A DNA stretch of 64,000 nucleotides, from positions 112,188-176,187 of the forward strand of contig NZ_JAYMYJ010000145.1 of the NCBI RefSeq assembly GCF_035668035.1, read 5' to 3'. Origin of the DNA: Thiothrix phosphatis (GTDB taxonomy: Bacteria; Pseudomonadota; Gammaproteobacteria; Thiotrichales; Thiotrichaceae). The notes under the pieces are model-generated. The model ran no database searches, was not told the origin of the DNA, and saw only the letters and a program-made list of their open reading frames with translations. A program made the position numbers and the translations under genes. This document shows positions 27,539 through 34,724 of the stretch, piece by piece. The stretch's first letter is position 1; every line of letters begins with the position of its first letter.

Positions 27539-28663
27539 TCAGAGCAGGCGTTCCAGGATTTTTCGGTAAATAATTGTCAGTGCCTCGAGATCCGCCACTG
27601 AAACGCATTCATTCACTTTGTGGATAGTTTTATTGACCGGGCCAAGTTCCATAACTTGGGCTCCGGTTGGTGCAATGAAGCGTCCATCTGAGGTGCCGCC
27701 TGAGGTCGACAATTCCGTTTCCTGCCCGTTGACACTGCCAATGGCTTCGATGCCTGCGTCCACCAGCGCCCCGCGTGTTGTGAGGAAGGGGTTGCCAGAA
27801 AGTGTCCAGGCCAGATCGTAGCGCAGCTTGTGTTGCTGGAGGATCGCTCCCACCTGTTCACGTAAACCGGCATCCGTCTGTTCGGTTGAAAAGCGAAAGT
27901 TAAATTCCGCTGTCACTGTGCCGGGGATGACATTGTTCGCCCCTGTCCCGCCATGGATGTTGGATATTTGGAAACTGGTGGGGGGGAAAAATTCGTTGCC
28001 TTTATCCCATTCCATGCCCGCCAGCTCTGCCAAGGCCGGTGCGGCGCGGTGGATGGGATTGTCCGCCAGATGCGGGTAAGCGACGTGCCCTTGCTGGCCG
28101 ATTACGGTCAGGATGCCGTTGAGGGAACCCCGCCGCCCGTTTTTGACGACATCACCGACACAGCAGGTGCTGGAAGGTTCGCCAACCAAACACCAGTCGA
28201 TTTTTTCATTGCGTTTTTCCAACGCCTCCACCACCTTGACCGTGCCATTGATGGAAGGGCCTTCCTCATCGCTGGTGATCAGGAACGCAATCGAGCCTTG
28301 GTGGTGCGGGTGTTCGCGCACAAAGGTTTCGGCGGCGACCACGAAAGCTGCAATGCTGCCTTTCATATCCGCCGCGCCACGCCCGTACAACATCCCGTCA
28401 CGGATTTCCGGTTGGAACGGAGGGCTGTCCCAGGCGTCCAGCGGGCCAGTGGGCACCACGTCGGTATGGCCAGCGAAGCAAAATACCGGGGATGTTGTGC
28501 CGCGCCGCAGCCACAGGTTGTCCACGTCCCCAAAGCGCATGTGCTCGGCCACAAAGCCGAGGGGAGCCAGGCGTTCGGCCAGCAATTGTTGGCAGCCTTC
28601 ATCCAGTGGCGTGACGGAAGGGCGGGAAATCAGGTCGACAGCAAGCTTGAGGGTCGCAGACAT
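27539..28663 (-). CDS. dapE: Succinyl-diaminopimelate desuccinylase
   Basis: DapE is a zinc enzyme of lysine and peptidoglycan precursor synthesis. The 374 residues contain FCFAGHTDVVPTGPLDAWDSPPF and MLYGRGAADMKGSIAAFV, which are metal and catalytic blocks. They also have LITSDEEGPSINGT, HGGTGANNVIPGTVTAEFNFRFS and STSGGTSDGRFIAPTGAQVMELG. I chose ATG 28663, where the family similarity starts. An 80-residue extension upstream lies over the next gene and is not conserved. Confidence 0.96.
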   Translation of the reverse strand: MSATLKLAVDLISRPSVTPLDEGCQQLLAERLAPLGFVAEHMRFGDVDNLWLRRGTTSPVFCFAGHTDVVPTGPLDAWDSPPFQPEIRDGMLYGRGAADMKGSIAAFVVAAETFVREHPHHQGSIAFLITSDEEGPSINGTVKVVEALEKRNEKIDWCLVGEPSSTCCVGDVVKNGRRGSLNGILTVIGQQGHVAYPHLADNPIHRAAPALAELAGMEWDKGNEFFPPTSFQISNIHGGTGANNVIPGTVTAEFNFRFSTEQTDAGLREQVGAILQQHKLRYDLAWTLSGNPFLTTRGALVDAGIEAIGSVNGQETELSTSGGTSDGRFIAPTGAQVMELGPVNKTIHKVNECVSVADLEALTIIYRKILERLL

Positions 28664-28686
28664 AGTGGGTGTGAATCCGGTGGGGT

Positions 28687-29034
28687 TTAATTCTGGAACA
28701 ATTGGCGGTAGGCGTCTGGTGAGAAGCCGACAACATGCCGTGTCCCCAAATCCAGTAACGGGCGCTTGATAATGGAAGGGGTTTCCTCCATCACAACCAG
28801 CGCCAGGGTTTCGTCCATGTTCTCGCGGGTTTCTTCCGGCAGGTTGCGCCAGGTGGAGCCGCGTTTGTTGACCAGTGTTTCCCAGCCAAATTCCGCTGTC
28901 CATTCACGCAGCCATACCGGGTTGAGGCCATCCTTGCGGAAGTCATGGAAGGTATAGGCAATGCCGCGCCCTTCCAGCCAGGCGCGGGCTTTTTTCACCG
29001 TGTCACAGTTGCTGATGCCGTACATAATGGTCAT
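28687..29034 (-). CDS. yffB: ArsC-family reductase, YffB/Spx type
   Basis: The 115 residues belong to the ArsC/Spx superfamily. They start MTIMYGISNCDTVKKARAWLEGRGIAYTFHDFRKDG, with the single active-type Cys at residue 10. They end with IIKRPLLDLGTRHVVGFSPDAY. These YffB-type proteins bind glutathione and their substrate is not known. The gene lies immediately upstream of dapE, as in E. coli. It is distinct from the arsC at 10335, with which it shares only the fold. Confidence 0.88.
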   Translation of the reverse strand: MTIMYGISNCDTVKKARAWLEGRGIAYTFHDFRKDGLNPVWLREWTAEFGWETLVNKRGSTWRNLPEETRENMDETLALVVMEETPSIIKRPLLDLGTRHVVGFSPDAYRQLFQN

Positions 29035-29426
29035 TGGTCATACCGTTTGTGGTAAGAGCGGCGTTTCCCGGCGCGCTGAGTAATGACGCCCTCGACACGA
29101 TCCAGGCCGCTGATTTCGATGAATGGGTAGTTTTCGTTAAGCGCAGCCAGGATGTGCCTGCCATCAATGATGCGCAACTGGCGAAAGATATATTCACCTT
29201 GGTAATCCACGGCGAACACATAAGCGCCATCACGCGCGATGCCGGTTGGGTCGATGAGGATGATGCAACCCTTGGCGAATTCCGGCTCCATGCTGTCGTC
29301 GGTGACTTGCAGGGCGAAAGGTTCGGCCTCGGCGCAGCTGCCCAGCTCGCCCATGCCGCCGCCATGCCGAAAGTCCGGTTGCAGGTTTTGTTTGAAAGTT
29401 TCAATGCTGATGCGGGTTTCCGTCAT
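29031..29426 (-). CDS. S24/LexA-like protein without DNA-binding domain
   Basis: The 131 residues match the C-terminal peptidase half of LexA/CI-type repressors. TDDSMEPEFAKGCIILIDPTGIARDGAYVFAVDYQGEYIFRQL keeps the nucleophile Ser in DDSMEP. Where LexA has a catalytic Lys (VKRL type), this protein has Arg in IFRQL. There is no helix-turn-helix N-terminus. It is therefore unlikely to self-cleave or to act alone as a repressor. The start overlaps the yffB-type gene by 4 bases and lies 4 bases from the cysG stop, so it is in a housekeeping operon and not a prophage. Confidence 0.7.
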   Translation of the reverse strand: MTETRISIETFKQNLQPDFRHGGGMGELGSCAEAEPFALQVTDDSMEPEFAKGCIILIDPTGIARDGAYVFAVDYQGEYIFRQLRIIDGRHILAALNENYPFIEISGLDRVEGVITQRAGKRRSYHKRYDQ

Positions 29427-29429
29427 GTC

Positions 29430-30860
29430 TTAAGCCTCCACAGGCGTATTGCGGCTGAATTCACTGGCGATGACATGGCGTTGCGGTTCATACCAGTGGA
29501 GTTTCTCATGCAAGTTCACGACTTCGCCGACAATGGTCAGGGTAGGGGCGCGGACTCCGCTGTCCCGCACCAGTTGCGGCAGGGTGGCGATGGTGCCGAT
29601 ATGCACACGCTGGTTGCGGGTGGTGCCCTGTTCGACCAGCGCGGCAGGCGTGTCGCCGGAACGGCCATATTCCTGCAATTTCTGGCTGATCACTTCGATG
29701 CCGGTCAGGCCCATGTAAAACACCACGGTCTGATTGGGCTGGGCAAGCTGCGTCCAGTTCAGGCCGATGGTGCCATCCTTCAAGTGGCCGGTGGCGAAGG
29801 TGCAGGATTGCGCATAATCACGGTGGGTCAGCGGAATGCCTGCGTAGGACGAGCAGCCGGACGCCGCCGTAATGCCCGGCACCACCTGGAACGGGATGCC
29901 GTTTTCCGCCAGCGTTTCGATTTCCTCGCCGCCGCGCCCGAAAATGAATGGGTCGCCGCCCTTGAGGCGCAGGACGCGTTTGCCCTGTTTGGCGAGATCC
30001 ACCAGCAGGTCGTTGATTTTATCTTGTGGGACTGCGTGGTTGGCTTTTTCCTTGCCGACGTAGATGCGTTCAGCGTTTTGGTTGGCCATGTCCAGGATCG
30101 ACTTGGAAACCAGCCGGTCATACACCATCACGTCCGCCTGCTGCATCAGGCGTAATGCCTTGAAGGTGAGCAGATCCGGGTCGCCGGGGCCTGCGCCGAC
30201 CAGATACACTTCGCCGATGCGGTGCCCGGATGGGTACTGGTCAAGCATTTCTTCCAGCAGGCGGCGGGCGTCCTCTTCGTGGCCTGCGTACACCAGCTCG
30301 GCGAACGGGCCTTTCAGCGCCTGTTCCCAGAAGCTTTTGCGCTGCTCTTCCGGCAGGCGCTTTTTCACGATGTCGCGGTATTCTTCCGTGATGCTGGCAA
30401 GCTGGCCGCAACTGGAGGAAATCATGGTTTCCAGCCGCATCCGCAATTGCCGCGCCAGCACCGGGGAAGCGCCGCCGGTGGAAACTGCAACCATGACAGG
30501 TGAACGGTCAACGATCGAAGGCACGATGAAACTGCACAGCGATTGGTCATCCACGACGTTGACCGGGATATTGCGCTTGTCCGCCAGGGCGGCGATATGC
30601 GCATTCACCCTGTCGCTATTGGTGGCGGCGATGATCAGGAAATGGCCTTCGGCGTCGTTGTCCGTGAATTCGCGGGCTAACCAGACGACATTCTGCTGGT
30701 CGATGGTGAGGCACATTTCAGCCGTGATTTCCGGGGAAACCAGGGTGACATGCGCGCCCGCCTTCAACAGGCTGTCGACCTTACGCTCGGCGACTTTTCC
30801 GCCACCCACGACCAGGCAACGGCGGCCATGCAGATTGAGGAAGATGGGAAAACGATCCAT
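29430..30860 (-). CDS. cysG: Siroheme synthase, fused dehydrogenase/ferrochelatase and methyltransferase
   Basis: CysG makes siroheme from uroporphyrinogen III. The N-terminal half starts MDRFPIFLNLHGRRCLVVGGGKVAERKVDSLL (the NAD-dependent dehydrogenase/chelatase) and has VSTGGASPVLARQLRMRLE. The C-terminal half is the SAM uroporphyrinogen methyltransferase with GEVYLVGAGPGDPDLLTFKALRLMQQADVMVYDRLVS and GGDPFIFGRGGEEIETL. Length is 476 residues against 457 in E. coli. Siroheme serves sulfite or nitrite reductases, including reverse Dsr in sulfur oxidisers. Confidence 0.96.
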   Translation of the reverse strand: MDRFPIFLNLHGRRCLVVGGGKVAERKVDSLLKAGAHVTLVSPEITAEMCLTIDQQNVVWLAREFTDNDAEGHFLIIAATNSDRVNAHIAALADKRNIPVNVVDDQSLCSFIVPSIVDRSPVMVAVSTGGASPVLARQLRMRLETMISSSCGQLASITEEYRDIVKKRLPEEQRKSFWEQALKGPFAELVYAGHEEDARRLLEEMLDQYPSGHRIGEVYLVGAGPGDPDLLTFKALRLMQQADVMVYDRLVSKSILDMANQNAERIYVGKEKANHAVPQDKINDLLVDLAKQGKRVLRLKGGDPFIFGRGGEEIETLAENGIPFQVVPGITAASGCSSYAGIPLTHRDYAQSCTFATGHLKDGTIGLNWTQLAQPNQTVVFYMGLTGIEVISQKLQEYGRSGDTPAALVEQGTTRNQRVHIGTIATLPQLVRDSGVRAPTLTIVGEVVNLHEKLHWYEPQRHVIASEFSRNTPVEA

Positions 30861-30875
30861 TAATCACCTGGGTAG

Positions 30876-31328
30876 TTATTTGCCGCGTTTCGGGCGGCTT
30901 TCGTAGTGGACGACGCCCCTGACCAGTTCGCCATACGGGAAGTCGGCAATGTTACTGTATTTTGACAGGCCGATGTTGATCAATTCATAAAGGTCCTGCA
31001 CCGTCTTTTCACCCGCCAGCGCTGGAAACAGCTCCAATTGCAACGCCAAGGCACCGCCTGCCTGCACCTTCAATTCCTTGTTGTGCGGCAACGGGCCATC
31101 GATGAAAGTTTCGTGCAGGGCGAAGCGCGAGTTTTGCCGCAGGGTGTCGAGGAAAACGGCGCAATTGGCGAGGCTGGCGGGCGAACGGCAACCAACGCCT
31201 TCCCGTGTGGCCAGCAGGAAGCGGTTTTTGCGGCTGCAATCGCAGCGGCGGTTGTTGATGGCTTTTTCAAATACGCAACGGTTTTCATTGATTTCGTGAT
31301 AGACCGCGCGGAACTGATCTTCATCCAT
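30876..31328 (-). CDS. Unknown cysteine-containing protein upstream of cysG
   Basis: The 150 residues have a cluster ENRCVFEKAINNRRCDCSRKNRF, then GCRSPASLANCAVFLDTLRQNSRFALHETFIDGPLPHNKELKVQAGGA. The Cys spacing could bind iron or zinc, but I do not recognise a known site. No signal peptide is visible. It lies 15 bases upstream of cysG and 12 bases downstream of the next small gene, so it belongs to the siroheme operon. The function is unknown. Confidence 0.62.
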   Translation of the reverse strand: MDEDQFRAVYHEINENRCVFEKAINNRRCDCSRKNRFLLATREGVGCRSPASLANCAVFLDTLRQNSRFALHETFIDGPLPHNKELKVQAGGALALQLELFPALAGEKTVQDLYELINIGLSKYSNIADFPYGELVRGVVHYESRPKRGK

Positions 31329-31340
31329 AAGCGGCCCGGC

Positions 31341-31577
31341 TTATTTTTCCCATTCCATCAGGATGGGTTTTTCACGGTGTTCCTGCAGGCGCTCTTCCGC
31401 TTCGAGCTGGCTGGCGGCATGGATCAGTTTGTACTCGGCTTGGTCGCCCGGCTCCTGCCGCATGCGGAAGTTGCGGGCGATTTCGCGGGCTTCCTTGTAG
31501 GTTTCGCAGGTATCTTGCAACTCCAGGTTCTTGAGCAGCCGGGTGGGTTGTGTGATGCGGAAAACGTAGTAGGGCAT
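31341..31577 (-). CDS. Small conserved-looking protein of the cysG operon
   Basis: The 78 residues (opening MPYYVFRITQPTRLLKNLELQDTCETYKEA...) are charged and helical, with no cysteine pair, membrane segment or signal. The tail HREKPILMEWEK is strongly polar. Position between two operon genes with 8- and 12-base gaps supports that it is expressed. I cannot assign a function. Confidence 0.58.
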   Translation of the reverse strand: MPYYVFRITQPTRLLKNLELQDTCETYKEAREIARNFRMRQEPGDQAEYKLIHAASQLEAEERLQEHREKPILMEWEK

Positions 31578-31585
31578 GGGTTCAC

Positions 31586-32701
31586 CTATTTCAATAAAAG
31601 CTTTATCTGGGTCAGCAAGGGGGCGGTCAACGGCTCCAGGCGCTTGCGCATCACCGAGCCGACCGCGTCATTGCCGCCAAAATACGGGATCAGGGAGTCT
31701 TCTCCCATTTGCGCCAATATTAGCATGGACTTAAATAAGGGCAGGGTCTCGCTGTCCAACCTGCCCACGACGGTTTGTATGTCGGGTGGGTAGTCATCGG
31801 CGCACAGTTGGTCCGCCCGTTGCAAGGCGTCAGCAAGGTCGCGCACGCCACGGGCTTCAGGAAACGGCAACCCGAAGCGTGCGCCCAACGCAATGAACAA
31901 GGAAATGACCACATCTTGGTCAACAGGTTTGTCCAGCGCCAATTGCAGGGCGCGCAGCCAGTTTTGGCCGGAAACAGAGAGCGCGTCGCAGAAGGCTTGC
32001 GCCCATGGATTGCCTACCGCCACGGGTTCTGCCAGACAAGCGCTGACGGCGGGGTGGTATGGGCTGGCCTTGGCGGGCAATGGGATCAGCGCCGGGTCGG
32101 CATGCAGGAAGCCGACGTAGAACGGGTTTTTGCGTTTGGCGCGGCTCCACAGCTTTTCCCGCTCTTCGGGGGAAACCAGTCCGCCTTGCAGGCATAAACG
32201 CACGGTGTCGACCACATCCAGTTGCACTTCCTCGAAAGGCAGGAACTCCAGCAGGTAGGCGGCGAGTTCTTTGCCTAATGGGCCAGCGGCGACTGCGGGT
32301 TTTTCCAGCAGGCGGCGGGCATTGTGGGCGCTGGGGCTGGCCCACCAGGCGCGGCGGCCAGTTTCATGGGTCAGGCTGGGGGCGTGGACGACGGCGACTA
32401 TGGCTTCCGGCTCACCCAGCAGCAGCATTTGTTCAAGGTTATTGCGGGCATGGCCCATGCGCGTCCAGCGTTTCAGGAAGACCGGATAACCACCGGGAGA
32501 CCCTGTCACTTTGGTGGAAAACAACTCGCGCACCCATTTCAGATACAGGTCGTCGCGCACCGTGGGATTCAGGCGCACCTTGGCTTCCCCCCGTTCCGTC
32601 AGGGCGTGGACGGTCATGGTGGCTTCATTGATGCGCACCGCCTGCAACGGCTGGGCAAGCAACACATTCAGGCGCAGATTGTCTTCATTGGAAAGCTGCA
32701 A
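31586..32701 (-). CDS. Uncharacterised cytoplasmic protein, possibly DsrS-like
   Basis: The 371-residue protein has no signal peptide or membrane helix. Recognisable stretches are NPTVRDDLYLKWVRELFSTKVTGSPGGYPVFLKRWTRMGHARNN and LLLGEPEAIVAVVHAP. SLTHETGRRAWWASPSAHNARRLLE also stands out. Its length and its place with cysG remind me of DsrS of sulfur-oxidising bacteria, but I cannot confirm this from sequence alone. The frame opens with TTG 32701 and a stop lies 13 codons upstream, so the start is uncertain. Confidence 0.55.
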   Translation of the reverse strand: MQLSNEDNLRLNVLLAQPLQAVRINEATMTVHALTERGEAKVRLNPTVRDDLYLKWVRELFSTKVTGSPGGYPVFLKRWTRMGHARNNLEQMLLLGEPEAIVAVVHAPSLTHETGRRAWWASPSAHNARRLLEKPAVAAGPLGKELAAYLLEFLPFEEVQLDVVDTVRLCLQGGLVSPEEREKLWSRAKRKNPFYVGFLHADPALIPLPAKASPYHPAVSACLAEPVAVGNPWAQAFCDALSVSGQNWLRALQLALDKPVDQDVVISLFIALGARFGLPFPEARGVRDLADALQRADQLCADDYPPDIQTVVGRLDSETLPLFKSMLILAQMGEDSLIPYFGGNDAVGSVMRKRLEPLTAPLLTQIKLLLK

Positions 32702-32859
32702 GGCGTCAAATCCATTTTCCCAGATAACTGCTAAGAATTATCGATGCAGGAAACCCGCAAGCCAATAACCCTCAGGTAGTAGATTGGATTGGGTGCCACC
32801 CGGTCATTGCCGGAAGTGTTGATGGGTATCTTTACATCAGGCGGTGTTTTGTGGTTATT

Positions 32860-32875
32860 ATTAACGAACGTTAAT
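32860..32875. promoter_or_regulatory. Palindromic operator for the TetR-type regulator
   Basis: The 16-base site ATTAACGAACGTTAAT has perfect 7-base arms (ATTAACG/CGTTAAT) around AA. It ends 20 bases before the tetR start and overlaps the probable promoter. This is the usual place for an autoregulated TetR operator. Confidence 0.7.
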
Positions 32876-32895
32876 TAACTATTGTTGCCTGCATC

Positions 32896-33483
32896 ATGAA
32901 ATGTGTCTGCGATACCAAACCCAGGATTCTGGAAGTCGCCATCGCCTTGTTTTCCAACCGGGGATATAACGGCGTCTCCATGCGCGATGTGGCGGGCGAG
33001 GTCGGCATCTCGCCACCTGCCCTCTATAACCATTTTGACAGCAAGGAAACCCTTTACCGTGAGGCGGTGATGGCGGCTTTCGAGAAAAAGTCTGCGCGCC
33101 TGATCGCCGCCTTGTCGGAGTGCGATGAGCACCTGCAATGCTTGCGGCAATTTTTGGAAGTGCTCACCGCCGGGATACAGGATGACCTGCACTTTCACCG
33201 CCTGATGCAACGCGAATTGCTGGATGCCGATGCAGGGCGGCTGGCGTTTCTGGAAAGCTCGATTTTCGGCAAAGTGCGGCAGCCGCTGATGGCGCTACTG
33301 GAAAAGCTGAAGCCGGGGTGTGACGTGCTGCTGCTTTCCGAAATGATCTTCTGCATGGCCGGGCAGCATTACTCAGTCCGCCCGGCACGGGCGCATCAGG
33401 AACAGGCTGAAGAGCGCTCTGCCGCCGCTGTGGTGGAATTGGTGTTACAGATTTTGACCCCCTATTTCGAGGTGGGCCAATGA
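32896..33483 (+). CDS. TetR/AcrR family transcriptional regulator
   Basis: The N-terminal helix-turn-helix is clear in ILEVAIALFSNRGYNGVSMRDVAGEVGISPPALYNHFDSKETLYREAV. The rest (195 residues in total) is the ligand-binding domain with QDDLHFHRLMQRELLDADAGRLAFLESSIFGKV. It probably represses itself and the RND pump that follows. Its stop lies immediately before or within the start region of the adaptor gene, so the three genes form one operon. Confidence 0.9.
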   Translation: MKCVCDTKPRILEVAIALFSNRGYNGVSMRDVAGEVGISPPALYNHFDSKETLYREAVMAAFEKKSARLIAALSECDEHLQCLRQFLEVLTAGIQDDLHFHRLMQRELLDADAGRLAFLESSIFGKVRQPLMALLEKLKPGCDVLLLSEMIFCMAGQHYSVRPARAHQEQAEERSAAAVVELVLQILTPYFEVGQ

Positions 33484-33521
33484 GATGGCTGTTTACTGCT
33501 TATCATATCAATGAGGTCAGC

Positions 33522-34721
33522 ATGAAGTTGCAAACCGGAACACGTTGGAGGGGGCGGCGCATGCAGATTGCGCCTGCATTGACAGGCGTTTTGCTGTTTC
33601 TGGCTCTGGCGGGTTGCCAGCCGGACAAGGACGCCGCAGGCAAACCTGCTGCGGGAGGGGGGCAGCCACCCAAAGTGGATGTCAAGACCCTTCGCACCCA
33701 GCAGATTGAGCTGAAAGAAACCAGTTCCGGGCGGGTGAGCGCGTTCCGTGAAGCGGAAGTGCGCCCACAAGTGAGCGGCATCATCCAAAAGCGCCTGTTT
33801 GTGGAGGGCGGCGTCGTCAAGCAGGGGGATTTGCTGTACCAAGTGGATCCGGCCCCTTATCAGGCGGCGTTGGAAAGCGCGCAAGCGTCCCTGGCGGTGG
33901 CCGAGGCCAATGTCGACAGCACCCGCAACAAGGCGGAACGTTACCAAAGCCTCGCCAGCCAAGCGGCGGTCAGCAAGCAGGACAGGGATGACGCCGCCGC
34001 CGCCTGGAAGCAGGCCGAGGCACAGGTCAAGGTCGCCAAGGCCGCCATCAGGGGCGCACAAATCAATCTGGGCTACACCCGCATTACCGCGCCGATCAAC
34101 GGGGTGACGGGCCGTTCCAGCGTGACCGAAGGCGCCTTGGTTGCGGCGCAACAGGCCGCATCGCTGGTGACTATCCGCCAGCTATCCCCAGTTTATGTCG
34201 ATGTCCAGCGTAATGCGCTGGCGGTCGCCAAATCCACCGAACCGGAGCGGGATCAAAATGTGACGCTGACCCTGGAGGATGGGACGCCTTTCCCGGAAAC
34301 CGGCACCCTGAAGTTCAACAGCGCCAGCGTTGATGAATCAACCGGGACGCTGAACGCCCGCGCTGTGTTTGAAAACAAGGAAGGGTTGCTGCTGCCGGGC
34401 ATGTTCGTGCGCGCCACGCTGGTGACCGGCGTCATCCAGGATGGCTTGCTTGCCCCCCAGCAGGGTATTACCCGGATTCCCAATGGCGGCGCATCCGCGC
34501 TGGTGGTCAACGCCGACAACAAGGTGGAAAGCCGCGACGTGGCGGTGTCACAAACAATCGGCGACCAATGGTTGGTCAGTTCGGGTCTGGCGGCGGGCGA
34601 CCGGGTGATTTATTCCGGTTTGCAGAAAATCAAGCCCGGCGCGCTAGTCCAGCCTTTGGAGGACGGCAAGCCCGCCGATGCAGGCAAGCCCGCCCCCACC
34701 CCGCAGCAGAAACAGGAGTAG
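33522..34721 (+). CDS. RND efflux periplasmic adaptor, lipoprotein (AcrA type)
   Basis: This protein bridges the inner-membrane pump and the outer-membrane channel. The signal sequence ends with the lipobox LALAGC, so the protein should be lipid-anchored. The barrel-sandwich part has GRVSAFREAEVRPQVSGIIQKRLFVEGGVVKQGDLLYQVDPAPYQAALE. A helical hairpin and YTRITAPINGVTGRSSV follow. Length is 399 residues from ATG 33522, chosen for its GAGG site. A start at 33480 overlapping tetR is possible. It lies 3 bases before the pump gene. Confidence 0.93.
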   Translation: MKLQTGTRWRGRRMQIAPALTGVLLFLALAGCQPDKDAAGKPAAGGGQPPKVDVKTLRTQQIELKETSSGRVSAFREAEVRPQVSGIIQKRLFVEGGVVKQGDLLYQVDPAPYQAALESAQASLAVAEANVDSTRNKAERYQSLASQAAVSKQDRDDAAAAWKQAEAQVKVAKAAIRGAQINLGYTRITAPINGVTGRSSVTEGALVAAQQAASLVTIRQLSPVYVDVQRNALAVAKSTEPERDQNVTLTLEDGTPFPETGTLKFNSASVDESTGTLNARAVFENKEGLLLPGMFVRATLVTGVIQDGLLAPQQGITRIPNGGASALVVNADNKVESRDVAVSQTIGDQWLVSSGLAAGDRVIYSGLQKIKPGALVQPLEDGKPADAGKPAPTPQQKQE

Positions 34722-34724
34722 CTT

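Noticed and set aside
28664..28903. Extension of the dapE frame
   Set aside because: It overlaps the ArsC-like gene and lacks similarity to DapE.
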